From NCBI GenBank assembly GCA_946409145.1, contig CAMJVA010000004.1:1-30932 (forward strand): 30,932 nt of DNA, in the 5' to 3' direction. The DNA is from an uncultured Enterococcus sp. (lineage in GTDB: Bacteria > Bacillota > Bacilli > Lactobacillales > Enterococcaceae). Every line of letters starts with the position of its first letter. The stretch's first letter is position 1. Of this stretch, positions 15,327 through 23,780 are shown one piece after another. The translations under genes and the position numbers were made by a program. The notes under the pieces are model-generated. The model searched no databases, was not told where the DNA came from, and saw only the letters and a list, made by a program, of their open reading frames with translations.

Positions 15327-17120
15327 ATGATGGAATTAAAAACAGTCGATCCACGTCTTACGTTAACTAATGGAAATTATCATTCCTTAGTCCATGCTAG
15401 AAAACCTCAAGGCATTGAAGAAAAAAGCGCCTATTTAGTGGGCACAGGAATTGCCTCTTTAGCTGCTGGGTGTTTTCTTATTCGGGACAGCCACATGGCC
15501 GGAGATAAAATTACCTTTTTAGAAAAGCTTGAACTCCCTGGAGGTTCCCTAGATGGTTCTTTAATTCATAATTTAGGTTATGTTGCTCGTGGAGGACGGG
15601 AAATGGGGCACCACTTTGAAGTTTTGTGGAATTTATTTTCCTCCCTTCCAGCCACAGAAGATCCTAGTATGTCTGTTTTAGATCATTTCTACTATACAAA
15701 CTTAGACGATCCTAACTCTAGTAATTGTCGGATCACAGAAGAACAAGGGAAACGTTATGACAATGGAAAATTTAATTTAGGACAAGATTTAGCGAAAGAA
15801 TTAGCTGAATTTATTATGACAGCTGATGAAAAATTAGAAGATAAAACCATTGAAGATGTTTTCTCTAAAGAATTATTAGCCTCTGATTTTTGGATTTATT
15901 GGCGGACCATGTTTGCCTTTCAAAATTGGAACTCTGCTTTAGAAATGAAGCTTTATATGAATCGTTTCATCCATCACGTAGGAGGGTTAACTAAATTATC
16001 CGCTTTACAATTCTCTCGCCATGACCAATACACTTCTTTTGTAAAACCCATGGTAAAATACTTGCAAGATAACGGGGCTCATTTTGAATATGGCGTCACT
16101 GTAGACAATGTAGAATTTGAAATTTCTGACAAGAAAAAAGTGGCTAAAAAAATTATTGCCACAAAAGATGGCAAAGATTTCTCCATTGATTTAACAGAAA
16201 ATGATCTCGTCTTTATTACAAATGGCTCTATTACTGAAGCTTCTGGTTACGGAGACGACCAAACTCCTGCACCATTTAATAAAGGTCATGAAGGATGCTG
16301 GAATTTATGGGAAAACATTGCCCAACAATCAGATGATTTTGGTCACCCAGAAAAATTTGATAACGATACAGAAAAAACCAACTGGGAATCTTGTACTGTT
16401 ACCTGTCATGATGAACGAGTACCAAAATATATTGAAAAAATTACTAAACGTTCTCCTTACGGGGGCAAAACTGTCACTGGGGGCATTGTAACTGCTAAAG
16501 ATTCTTCTTGGCTCATGAGCTGGACCATTAATCGCCAAGAACAATATCTCGGACAACCAAAAGAAGATGTAGTTGTTTGGGTTTATGGCTTATTTTCTGA
16601 TGTTAATGGAGATTACATTAAAAAACCAATGAGAGATTGTACAGGAAAAGAAATCACTAAAGAATGGTTATATCATTTAGGCGTTCCTGTAGCAGAAATT
16701 GATGAATTAGCTGACAGCTGCACTGCTATTCCTGTAATGATGCCTTACATTACTTCACAATTTATGCCAAGAAAAGCAGGAGATCGTCCTTATGTTGTGC
16801 CAAAAAATGCCGTGAACTTTGCCTTTTTAGGTCAATTTGCTGAAACTTTAGATGATCCAGGAAGAGACACTGTCTTTACCATTGAATATTCTGGTCGAAC
16901 AGCCATGGAAGCAGTATATGTTTTAACAGGTGTCGAACTAGGTGTCCCTGAAGTTTATGCTTCTCGTTATGACATTCGCTACCTTCTTTCTGGAGCCGTA
17001 GCTTTACTTGACGGAGAAAAACCAGATTTGAAATTAAATCCTCTCGTTAAAATGGGCTTAGAGCATAAAATTGCCGGAACAGACATTGCTGTGTTGTTAA
17101 AAGAATATGGGATTATTTAA
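15327..17120 (+). CDS. ohyA: Oleate hydratase (myosin-cross-reactive antigen family)
   Basis: A 597-residue FAD-dependent enzyme that adds water to the cis-9 double bond of oleic and linoleic acid, giving 10-hydroxy fatty acids; this detoxifies host unsaturated fatty acids. The FAD-binding beta-alpha-beta motif is AYLVGTGIASLAAGCF (about residues 35-50), followed by FLEKLELPGGSLDG. The RGGREMGHHFE segment carries the conserved active-site glutamate. The C-terminal stretch FAFLGQFAETLDDPGRDTVFTIEYSGR is also typical. Two adjacent ATG codons are possible; AGAGGA is spaced four bases from the first and seven from the second, so the true start may be 15330. A TetR gene lies upstream as possible regulator. 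Confidence 0.95.
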   Translation: MMELKTVDPRLTLTNGNYHSLVHARKPQGIEEKSAYLVGTGIASLAAGCFLIRDSHMAGDKITFLEKLELPGGSLDGSLIHNLGYVARGGREMGHHFEVLWNLFSSLPATEDPSMSVLDHFYYTNLDDPNSSNCRITEEQGKRYDNGKFNLGQDLAKELAEFIMTADEKLEDKTIEDVFSKELLASDFWIYWRTMFAFQNWNSALEMKLYMNRFIHHVGGLTKLSALQFSRHDQYTSFVKPMVKYLQDNGAHFEYGVTVDNVEFEISDKKKVAKKIIATKDGKDFSIDLTENDLVFITNGSITEASGYGDDQTPAPFNKGHEGCWNLWENIAQQSDDFGHPEKFDNDTEKTNWESCTVTCHDERVPKYIEKITKRSPYGGKTVTGGIVTAKDSSWLMSWTINRQEQYLGQPKEDVVVWVYGLFSDVNGDYIKKPMRDCTGKEITKEWLYHLGVPVAEIDELADSCTAIPVMMPYITSQFMPRKAGDRPYVVPKNAVNFAFLGQFAETLDDPGRDTVFTIEYSGRTAMEAVYVLTGVELGVPEVYASRYDIRYLLSGAVALLDGEKPDLKLNPLVKMGLEHKIAGTDIAVLLKEYGII

Positions 17121-17149
17121 CTTAAAATAACTTACTAATACGTCAAAGA

Positions 17150-17234
17150 AAAAGATTCAGACAAAAGAAAACTCCTCTAAAAATGAGATACTTATTCTTA
17201 CTTTTAAAGCCGTTACTCAATTGTCTGAGTCTTT
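17150..17234. repeat. Long-armed inverted repeat downstream of oleate hydratase
   Basis: AAAAAGATTCAGACAA and TTGTCTGAGTCTTTTT form a 16-base stem (one G-U pair) enclosing about 50 bases, followed by a T-run on the plus strand. It can act as the ohyA terminator despite its unusually large loop. The loop has no recognisable gene. Confidence 0.6.
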
Positions 17235-17338
17235 TTTTGTTGCATTTTTAAGTACACCTAAACTTTTTGTTAGATTATACTTGTTTTTTATGGCATTTTC
17301 CTTTACTCTAAAGTTAACAAGTATTTGGAGGTGCTTAC

Positions 17339-18157
17339 ATGGTTGATTTTTTCCTGACTCTCGCTCCTTGGCAGCAAGCCTTATTAGGAACAGGGTTTAC
17401 TTATTTTATGACTGCTTTAGGTGCAGCCTTGGTTTTTTTCTTTAAAAACATAAAAAAAGAAGTCTTAAACTTAATGCTAGGATTTGCCTCTGGGGTCATG
17501 GTAGCCGCAAGTTTTTGGTCATTATTAGAACCAGCCATTGAACAAGCGGCAGAAAATGGCAGCATTCCTTGGTTAGTCGCTTCTGTTGGTTTTGGTGCTG
17601 GAGGAGTATTTTTATATATTGCAGATAAACTTATGCCCCATATACACTTTGGTCCAAAGCATGAAGAAGAAGGTATTCACACTCACTTAAAACGAACGAT
17701 TTTGTTAGTTTTTTCTATTACCTTGCACAATATTCCAGAAGGGTTAGCGGTTGGTGTGGCTTTTGGAGCTGCGAATGAAATGATTTCCCCTGAAGCAGGA
17801 ATTTTAGCTGCTATTTCAGTGGCTTTAGGAATTGGAATTCAAAACTTTCCAGAAGGCGCTGCAGTTTCCATTCCCTTACGTCAAGAAGGTTTAAGTCGCA
17901 CAAAAGCCTTTTTATACGGACAAGCCAGTGGTCTAGTGGAACCTATTGCTGGTGTTTTAGGTGCTATTTTAGTGTCTAAAGTAACAGCAATTTTACCTTA
18001 TGCTTTAGGTTTTGCTGCTGGAGCGATGATTTATGTAGTGGTGGAAGAACTTATTCCAGAAGCCCAACAAAACGCTAGCTCTAAACGACATTTTGCGGTT
18101 TTTGGTTTCATGTTAGGTTTTATGATCATGATGATTTTAGATGTGGCTTTAGGATAA
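17339..18157 (+). CDS. ZIP-family divalent metal transporter
   Basis: A 272-residue membrane protein with about eight transmembrane helices of the ZIP/GufA type, which imports zinc, iron or manganese. The two metal-site helices are evident: HNIPEGLAVGVAFGA (helix 4) and QNFPEGAAVSIPLRQEG (helix 5). A short His-containing loop (MPHIHFGPKHEEEGIHTHLK) lies between helices 3 and 4. The ATG is preceded by GGAGG at seven bases. It is monocistronic, with its own terminator. A possible promoter is TTGTTT-17-TACTCT upstream, but no metal-regulator operator was found. The metal cannot be chosen by sequence alone. Confidence 0.9.
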   Translation: MVDFFLTLAPWQQALLGTGFTYFMTALGAALVFFFKNIKKEVLNLMLGFASGVMVAASFWSLLEPAIEQAAENGSIPWLVASVGFGAGGVFLYIADKLMPHIHFGPKHEEEGIHTHLKRTILLVFSITLHNIPEGLAVGVAFGAANEMISPEAGILAAISVALGIGIQNFPEGAAVSIPLRQEGLSRTKAFLYGQASGLVEPIAGVLGAILVSKVTAILPYALGFAAGAMIYVVVEELIPEAQQNASSKRHFAVFGFMLGFMIMMILDVALG

Positions 18158-18182
18158 TTCTTCTCTCTAATATAAAATACGC

Positions 18183-18226
18183 AAAAAAAAAGATTCTGGA
18201 ATTTTTTCCAGAATCTTTTTTTTTAT
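18183..18226. terminator. Bidirectional terminator after the ZIP transporter
   Basis: AAAAAAAGATTCTGGAA pairs with TTCCAGAATCTTTTTTT around a four-T loop. It serves the ZIP gene on the plus strand and the small membrane protein gene on the minus strand. Confidence 0.92.
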
Positions 18227-18227
18227 A

Positions 18228-18419
18228 TTAATAATTTCTGCGAGAATTTTTTGGTTCAAGATATTTCACAATTAATTTTCCTAAAGCAATGGCCAAAATT
18301 AAAGGAAAAATAAATTTAATTAAACCAAAAAAGACACTTCCTAAAACACCTAGTAAAAAGCCAGCGACAACAATAAATCCAATGGCTGCTAAAATCATTA
18401 ATCCCGTATCTTTGTTCAT
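18228..18419 (-). CDS. Small two-helix membrane protein of unknown function
   Basis: A 63-residue protein with two predicted transmembrane helices (about residues 7-31 and 33-51) separated by a short Gly/Phe-rich turn, and a basic C-terminal tail (KYLEPKNSRRNY). GGAGGAAG lies about five bases before the ATG, and a terminator follows directly, so it looks like a real single-gene unit. I do not recognise the family. Confidence 0.65.
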   Translation of the reverse strand: MNKDTGLMILAAIGFIVVAGFLLGVLGSVFFGLIKFIFPLILAIALGKLIVKYLEPKNSRRNY

Positions 18420-18530
18420 TATTTCTTCCTCCGTGTTTTCTTTTGATATACCTATCTTAAAGGAAAAAAATTTTTGTCACATCTGACAAAAGAACCATTT
18501 CAACTCAGACTTTAGACTGAAATATTTATT

Positions 18531-19286
18531 TTACAATTTCTTTTTTTGAAAAATTAGTTGTCCTAAAAGTAAACAACTCACAATTAAAATGAGAGTAATG
18601 ACTAAGCTTTTATCATAAGTTTTTAAAGCTGCTCCTTGAAAAATAGCCATTCCTTCCGTTAATTTTAAGGGTAAATACTGAGCAATTTTTTCAAAAAGAC
18701 TCGATAAATACAAAGAAAAAATAACAACTCCCGTGCCAATAATTACCCAAGTATTGTTTTTCCCTGTGGAAAATAAAATTACTAAACTCAAAACAAAGAG
18801 ACCAAACAGCCAGTAAAAAATAATTCCCCAAGGTAAATTTTTCGCCAAAGTGTTATCCCAAAAGTAGCCATTGTACCAATAAGTAATGCCAAAACATAGA
18901 AAATACAGCACCGTCCAATTGACTAAAATGAGACAGCTTTTAGCCCAGAAAATCGCTTTTTTTCCTAGTCCTTTAACCACTAAGGGAATCAAAGTTCCTT
19001 TTTCATACTCTTTTGTGAAAATATTACTGCACATTAACACAAAAACAATTAAAGCCATGGGTAAATTTTTATAAAATTGTCCCCAGCTACTTAACGCATT
19101 CACCGTAATTTCTGTGGTGGTAATGCCACTTTCTGCTAAAGAGTCGGACATGGTTTTCATAAGCCAAGGAGTCATCTTCGCAATAGCTGGATTCATAATA
19201 CCAAAAACAATAAAAATCATACTTAAAATAAATAGTCGACAACTTCTAACCCATTCTAATCCTTCTTTTTTCAAAAAAGCTTTCAT
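18531..19286 (-). CDS. ABC-2 type transporter permease
   Basis: A 251-residue membrane protein with about six helices, starting with FLKKEGLEWVRSCRLFIL, a typical opening of ABC-2 permeases. An extracytoplasmic stretch of about 50 residues lies between helices 1 and 2. The segment FTKEYEKGTLIPLVVKGLGKKAIFWAK is the coupling loop to the ATPase. Its ATG overlaps the end of the ATPase gene in an ATGA arrangement, so the two are translated together. It is the last gene of a four-gene XRE-led operon. The exported substrate is unknown; such pairs often serve peptide or bacteriocin export or immunity. Confidence 0.85.
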   Translation of the reverse strand: MKAFLKKEGLEWVRSCRLFILSMIFIVFGIMNPAIAKMTPWLMKTMSDSLAESGITTTEITVNALSSWGQFYKNLPMALIVFVLMCSNIFTKEYEKGTLIPLVVKGLGKKAIFWAKSCLILVNWTVLYFLCFGITYWYNGYFWDNTLAKNLPWGIIFYWLFGLFVLSLVILFSTGKNNTWVIIGTGVVIFSLYLSSLFEKIAQYLPLKLTEGMAIFQGAALKTYDKSLVITLILIVSCLLLGQLIFQKKKL

Positions 19287-20164
19287 TTTTCCACCACCTT
19301 CAGAAAAATATCTTCTAAGTGCGTCTGTCTTTTTTCTATTTTTTCAAAAGAAAAATGTTGCTCCAAAAGAAATTTCAGCACTTGAGGCAACAAGGTTTCT
19401 GACAGATAAAATTCTTTTTCTTTAATTCTTTCTAATTGAGGAAAAATAGCAACTAGACGTTCACTTTCTTTTTCCTTAGTCATTTTCAAGAAAAACTTAT
19501 CTTCTTTTCCTTGAGTCAATTCAGCTAACGTACCCGTTAATTGAATTTTTCCTTCATGCAAAAACGCCACTTCGTCACAAATTCGTTCCACATCCGTTAA
19601 AATATGAGTGGAAAAAAGCACGGTAGTTTGTTCTTTAATGTTGACTAAAATATCGAGAATTTCTTTTCTTCCTAAAGGATCTAAAGCTGACGTTGGCTCA
19701 TCACAAATTAAAAGCTCAGGGCGATGGTATAAAGCTTGAGCAATGCCTAATCGCTGTTTCATTCCCCGAGAATATCCGGCAATACGCCCTTTTTCTTTTT
19801 CTAATCCGACTAAAGAAAGTAATTCAGCTGTTCGTAATCCTCTTTCTTTTCCAGATAATTTGGCTATTTCTCCGGAAAAATTCAAATATTCTTCCCCTGT
19901 TAAATAAGGATAGAATTCTGGAACATCCGGTAAATAACCCATAGTTACTGAAGGATGGTTTTCTAACGGTTCTCCTTTTAAAAAAATATCTCCTCCGTCT
20001 TTTTTTAAAAGACCCAAAATAATTTTCATCGTGGTGGTTTTTCCTGCTCCATTTTCTCCAACAAAGCCAAAAATACCTTTTTCCGGAATAGAAAAACTCA
20101 CATCTTTTAAAACTTCTTTTTCTCCAAAACTTTTTTTCACGTGATTCAAAGTTAAAAAAGCCAT
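19283..20164 (-). CDS. ABC transporter ATP-binding protein
   Basis: A 293-residue ATPase with Walker A GENGAGKTT, a YSRGMKQRLGIAQAL signature and Walker B LLICDEPTSALDP, followed by the switch histidine in LFSTHILTD. The extra C-terminal 80 residues match the DrrA/CcmA-type drug and peptide exporters. I chose the ATG at 20164, preceded by AGAGGA at six bases; a longer open frame runs 26 codons upstream but overlaps the PLDc_N gene. It lies two bases after that gene and overlaps the permease by four, making one operon. With the permease it forms an exporter of unknown substrate. Confidence 0.9.
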   Translation of the reverse strand: MAFLTLNHVKKSFGEKEVLKDVSFSIPEKGIFGFVGENGAGKTTTMKIILGLLKKDGGDIFLKGEPLENHPSVTMGYLPDVPEFYPYLTGEEYLNFSGEIAKLSGKERGLRTAELLSLVGLEKEKGRIAGYSRGMKQRLGIAQALYHRPELLICDEPTSALDPLGRKEILDILVNIKEQTTVLFSTHILTDVERICDEVAFLHEGKIQLTGTLAELTQGKEDKFFLKMTKEKESERLVAIFPQLERIKEKEFYLSETLLPQVLKFLLEQHFSFEKIEKRQTHLEDIFLKVVEK

Positions 20165-20166
20165 TT

Positions 20167-20367
20167 TTAGTCCTCTTTTCCTAGTAGAAAGTACAAAATT
20201 GGCCCAATAAATTCCATGCCAATGACCACGATGACTACCCACAACAGGCGACTGCCTCTTTTATACGTTTTATGAGTAAAAATATGGTATAAAGTGTAAA
20301 ACAATAAGGCAAATTGAAAAATAATTAAAGGAATTAAAAAGGGTAGATACTCTTTCACATTAAGCAT
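20167..20367 (-). CDS. Small PLDc_N-domain membrane protein
   Basis: A 66-residue protein with two transmembrane helices and a basic loop (THKTYKRGSR), ending in GMEFIGPILYFLLGKED. This is the phospholipase D-nuclease N-terminal (PLDc_N) pattern, often found as a small accessory gene in ABC exporter or lantibiotic-immunity operons. It overlaps the end of the XRE gene by eight bases and is followed two bases later by the ATPase start, so it is co-translated. A catalytic PLD domain is absent; its role is presumably structural or regulatory. Confidence 0.75.
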   Translation of the reverse strand: MLNVKEYLPFLIPLIIFQFALLFYTLYHIFTHKTYKRGSRLLWVVIVVIGMEFIGPILYFLLGKED

Positions 20368-21478
20368 TATTTTTTCCTCCTAATAAATGATTTTTGATTT
20401 TTAGAAAACGTTCCTCTGAAGCAAGCACACTAAAACCAGGATAATTCAAGGCATCTGTTAAATTGTTTTTGATAAATTTTTTATCTCGGGGAGCTAAATT
20501 GCCTAAAGGAAGTCCTTCAATCCAAGCATCTAACTGATTAAAATAGCTATCTCCGTGTAACACCACTTCATGGGCTAAGAGTTCATCAATAGCGTATTGA
20601 AATTTTTCCAAATAGTTCAAAGCTTCTGAAATAAGACCATGGTTAGCAAAAAAAACAGCACTTTGAAAGTAAAATTGTCCTGCTAAATTAGGATGTAGAG
20701 TGACAAAATTATACGCACTTATGATTTTTTCTCCTCGTAAAATAGTCTTTTTCCCATAGGCTAAATCTGGCACAATACTTAAAGACAAAATAATATTCCC
20801 TAAAAGATCGCATAAGCTTAGATAATATTTTACTTGTAAATGTTCTTGGGCTTTTTCTTTTTTTCCCGTCATTTCGTATGCTTGAATTAAAAAAGTGCCT
20901 CTGTTACTAGTTAAAGAGGTTAATTCTTCTGTTTCTTCAAAAAGTTCAATGACTTTTTCCCCTTGTCCCAGTTGTAAATAAAGCATGCCTTCCATGGTCA
21001 AGGCTTCATTTTTTACAGATAAGTCAGCGGTCATTGTTAAAATACGCTGGCACCAACTTAAGGCTTCTTGAAGCATTTCTTCCCCGACTTTTTGCGGGTA
21101 AAGCATGAAATGATTGACTGTTAATAAACTTAATTGTAATAACAAAGGTGCACAAGAATAATATTTTTTTCCTAAGTGTTGCATTTTTTCCCGTACTTTT
21201 ATTAAAGGTTCAACAGTAAAGGCTTTTTCCAACTCTTCATAGTAGCGGCGAATTTGTTCCTTGGATAATTGGGCTTCATAACCTAGTAATTCATCTACGC
21301 TCACGGCAAAAAAAGTCGCTAATTGGGGTAATAATAAAATATCTGGAGTGCTTTGATTTTTTTCCCATTTAGACACAGCAGATTTAGTGACTCCTAAATA
21401 ATCAGCTAAGTTTTCTTGGGTCAGCTTTTTTTCTTGGCGAAAGCGAAAAATATTTTCTCCAATATTTAAAGTATTCAT
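20360..21478 (-). CDS. XRE-family regulator with TPR-like C-terminal domain
   Basis: A 372-residue protein. The N-terminal helix-turn-helix (residues 7-63; RQEKKLTQENLADYLGVTKSAVSKWEKNQSTPD) is a clear XRE/Cro DNA-binding domain. The remaining 300 residues form helical pairs resembling tetratricopeptide repeats, as in peptide-sensing or Rgg-like regulators, though the length and order do not make it a confident RRNPP member. AAAGGAG lies about five bases upstream of the ATG. It heads the operon with PLDc_N, ATPase and permease. An inverted repeat overlaps its promoter, which suggests autoregulation. Confidence 0.82.
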   Translation of the reverse strand: MNTLNIGENIFRFRQEKKLTQENLADYLGVTKSAVSKWEKNQSTPDILLLPQLATFFAVSVDELLGYEAQLSKEQIRRYYEELEKAFTVEPLIKVREKMQHLGKKYYSCAPLLLQLSLLTVNHFMLYPQKVGEEMLQEALSWCQRILTMTADLSVKNEALTMEGMLYLQLGQGEKVIELFEETEELTSLTSNRGTFLIQAYEMTGKKEKAQEHLQVKYYLSLCDLLGNIILSLSIVPDLAYGKKTILRGEKIISAYNFVTLHPNLAGQFYFQSAVFFANHGLISEALNYLEKFQYAIDELLAHEVVLHGDSYFNQLDAWIEGLPLGNLAPRDKKFIKNNLTDALNYPGFSVLASEERFLKIKNHLLGGKNNA

Positions 21479-21507
21479 TAGATCTCCTTTCTCATTACTT
21501 TTTATTT

Positions 21508-21538
21508 AGTATAGAAGATTGCTTTTCCCATAGCAATC
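21508..21538 (-). promoter_or_regulatory. Promoter and overlapping inverted repeat of the XRE-ABC operon
   Basis: On the minus strand, TTGCTA (21531-21536) and TATACT (21508-21513) are 17 bases apart. The inverted repeat GATTGCT-N8-AGCAATC (21517-21538) covers the -35 box and much of the spacer, the place for an autorepressor. Confidence 0.65.
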
Positions 21539-21591
21539 AGATAACACGCTATTTTACTCTATAAAATCAACCACTAGGAAACTTCTTCCGT

Positions 21592-21631
21592 AAAAAAAGA
21601 AGTGAGATATTCCTACCTCACTTCTTTTTTT
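21592..21631. terminator. Bidirectional terminator between the XRE operon and dmkA
   Basis: AAAAAAAGAAGTGAG pairs with CTCACTTCTTTTTTT over 15 bases with a short loop. It ends the minus-strand dmkA transcript just past its stop. Confidence 0.9.
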
Positions 21632-21676
21632 AGTACATCTAATTTGTGACTAGCTATTTTTAAGTTCCTACTTATT

Positions 21677-22624
21677 TTAAAATTGGTTCAAAATAACATT
21701 CAAAATTAACGCTCCCACGTAAGATCCATTAAAAATTAAAAAATTATCAATGGAACGTTTGAAGCTAATAGGTGCTGGAACTTCTTCCCGGTGTTTTTTT
21801 AATCCTTGTAACACAAAATACAAACTACCAAACACTAATAAAATTGGCCAACGGAAAACCCCTAAGAAAAAGCCAATTAATAACACAGCGTAACAAGCAA
21901 GCATCATAATATCAAAAAGTAAAATACCTTTTTCTCGTCCAATATAAAACACTAAGGTAAAACGATGATTCACCACATCAGTGTCTAAATCCCGCAAGTT
22001 ATTAGCTAACATAATATTAGCAATGGTGAAAACTAAAGGTAAACAAGCAATAAGTAAGGCAATCACTGCACTTATTTTTCCTGTTAAAGCAAAGGTATTA
22101 TTTTCAATAGACAGGAAGAATAATTTTTCTGAATAAGTGTTTAAATACACCACCATAGCTGGAATGCCCACACCCATAGTCACGCCGGAAAAAAGTTCTC
22201 CCACTGGCATTCTTGATAAAGGTACTGGACCAAAAGTATAAAAAATACCAATAAAGCAACAAACAGCTCCCATAAGTAAAAAGAGCCAACCAGATAATAA
22301 AGATAAGATTAAGCCAAATAAAATAGCTACTGCCATCATACTAAAAATTAAAATTCTAACTAATGACGTATCTAAATTAGCTCGACCAATAATATTTTCT
22401 TCATATTTGTAATGATCATCTTTAGCTTTCAAGAAATCTTGATAGTTATTAATAGCAGTAGTGGTCATATCAAATAAAATCATGGCTAAGAAAAATAAAA
22501 TCATATAAAACCAATTGACTGTTTTAAAATAACTCCAAGAAAACAATAGTCCTACTAAAAACGGAAAAACACTGGCGATTTTCGTTTGAATTTCCACCAG
22601 CTTTAAAAACTCTTTTAATTCCAC
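21677..22624 (-). CDS. dmkA: UbiA-family polyprenyltransferase, EET-associated DmkA/MenA
   Basis: A 315-residue protein with about eight to nine transmembrane helices that attaches a polyprenyl tail to 1,4-dihydroxy-2-naphthoate to give demethylmenaquinone. The two Asp-rich prenyl-diphosphate sites are visible: INNYQDFLKAKDDHY near residue 60-75 and ANNLRDLDTDVVNHRFTL near 208-225. The start is GTG at 22624, seven bases after AGGAGG. It lies behind fmnB with a terminator between them, so it may be transcribed by readthrough or its own promoter. With the EET genes nearby it corresponds to the DmkA that supplies a dedicated quinone pool in Listeria. A general MenA role cannot be excluded without knowing the rest of the genome. 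Confidence 0.85.
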   Translation of the reverse strand: MELKEFLKLVEIQTKIASVFPFLVGLLFSWSYFKTVNWFYMILFFLAMILFDMTTTAINNYQDFLKAKDDHYKYEENIIGRANLDTSLVRILIFSMMAVAILFGLILSLLSGWLFLLMGAVCCFIGIFYTFGPVPLSRMPVGELFSGVTMGVGIPAMVVYLNTYSEKLFFLSIENNTFALTGKISAVIALLIACLPLVFTIANIMLANNLRDLDTDVVNHRFTLVFYIGREKGILLFDIMMLACYAVLLIGFFLGVFRWPILLVFGSLYFVLQGLKKHREEVPAPISFKRSIDNFLIFNGSYVGALILNVILNQF

Positions 22625-22664
22625 AAATAAACCTCCTAAAATTTAAACAGCTAAAATAATTTTA

Positions 22665-22703
22665 AAATAAGTAGGGCAAGGTTTTTCTTGCCCCACTTAT
22701 TTC
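22665..22703 (-). terminator. Hairpin terminator after fmnB
   Basis: AAATAAGTAGGGCAAG pairs with CTTGCCCCACTTATTT with one mismatch around a six-base loop, immediately after the fmnB stop codon. The T-run on the minus strand is modest, so readthrough into dmkA is possible. Confidence 0.7.
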
Positions 22704-23768
22704 TTATTCTTCAGCCATAGTATAGCCTGAATCTTCATTTAAGACAAAATCATCTTTAATTCCTGAACTAACGTATACTTTGCCTTCTGTTGTAATAAAT
22801 ATTGCTTGGACATCTTTTAAAGACTCTACATACTTCATGCCTTCATCTAATCCCATGGCAAAAACAGACGTGGAAAGTCCATCACCATCAATGGATTTAT
22901 CAGAAATAATCGTCACTCCAGCAATATCATTATCAAAAGGATAACCTGTTTTGGGATTGAACAAATGATGATAGGTTTTTCCGTCGACTTTTAAGTAACG
23001 TTCATAAATTCCTGAAGTAACCAAAGATTTATTCGCTTCCGGTACTTGACCTAAGACCACATTCCGATCTTGATTAGGATCTTGAATCCCCACTGTCCAG
23101 TCCACTTCTTCTTTTTTAGTGGAACGTGGAGAATGACCTAAGACGTACACATTTCCCCCAAGATCTACAATAGCCGTGGTGACGTTATTTTCTTTTAAAA
23201 TTTCCACTACTTCGTCTGTAATAAATCCCTTAGCAATAGCACCAAGGTCAAGTTTCATTCCTTTTTCTTCTAGATAAATTGTTTTTTTATCATCATCTAA
23301 AATGACTTTATGATAATCGACTAATTTTAACGCAGCATCAATTTCTTCTTGCGTAGGTTTTTTCGCATCAGAAAAACCAATGTGCCACAAAGAAGTAATG
23401 GGACCAATAGCCATATCAAAGCCGCCTTTAGTATCTTGACTATATTCATAGGCTTTTTTGGCTACTCTATAAACATCATCTGATACTTTCACTGGAGCAA
23501 TTCCTGCTTGAGCGTTCACTTCATCTAGTTCGGAACCTTCTTCATTAACAGTAATCTTGTCTCCTAATTCTTTCACCTTAGTAAAAGCTTTTTTCAACAC
23601 ATCTTCTTTACCATCATCGTAAATACGAATATTAACGTAAGTTCCCAGTAAAAATTGTTGATCTGAATAAGGTTCAGAATTAATGAGTACTTCCGGTTCA
23701 TCTTTTTTACAAGCCACTAAAAAGAAAAGACTTGCTAAAATCATTATAAAACCAATCTTTTTTTTCAC
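22704..23768 (-). CDS. fmnB: FAD:protein FMN transferase (ApbE family) lipoprotein
   Basis: A 354-residue ApbE-type flavinyltransferase that moves FMN from FAD onto a threonine of exported proteins. The signal peptide ends in a lipobox (FFLVAC, Cys20), so it is anchored outside the membrane. Family motifs are LLGTYVNIRIYD, FDMAIGPITSLWHIG, LDLGAIAKGFITDEVV, DLGGNVYVLG and the C-terminal GDGLSTSVFAMG with the catalytic metal-binding region. The start is GTG at 23768 with AAAGGAG seven bases away; this ribosome site overlaps the stop codon of the upstream esterase, so the two are coupled. Its likely substrate is PplA, encoded 1.3 kb away and carrying two flavinylation motifs. Confidence 0.93.
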   Translation of the reverse strand: MKKKIGFIMILASLFFLVACKKDEPEVLINSEPYSDQQFLLGTYVNIRIYDDGKEDVLKKAFTKVKELGDKITVNEEGSELDEVNAQAGIAPVKVSDDVYRVAKKAYEYSQDTKGGFDMAIGPITSLWHIGFSDAKKPTQEEIDAALKLVDYHKVILDDDKKTIYLEEKGMKLDLGAIAKGFITDEVVEILKENNVTTAIVDLGGNVYVLGHSPRSTKKEEVDWTVGIQDPNQDRNVVLGQVPEANKSLVTSGIYERYLKVDGKTYHHLFNPKTGYPFDNDIAGVTIISDKSIDGDGLSTSVFAMGLDEGMKYVESLKDVQAIFITTEGKVYVSSGIKDDFVLNEDSGYTMAEE

Positions 23769-23780
23769 AATTTCACTCCT

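Noticed and set aside
20133..20148. A CACGTG core resembling a second parS site
   Set aside because: It has three mismatches to the consensus and lies inside the ABC ATPase start region; the 9721 site is far better.
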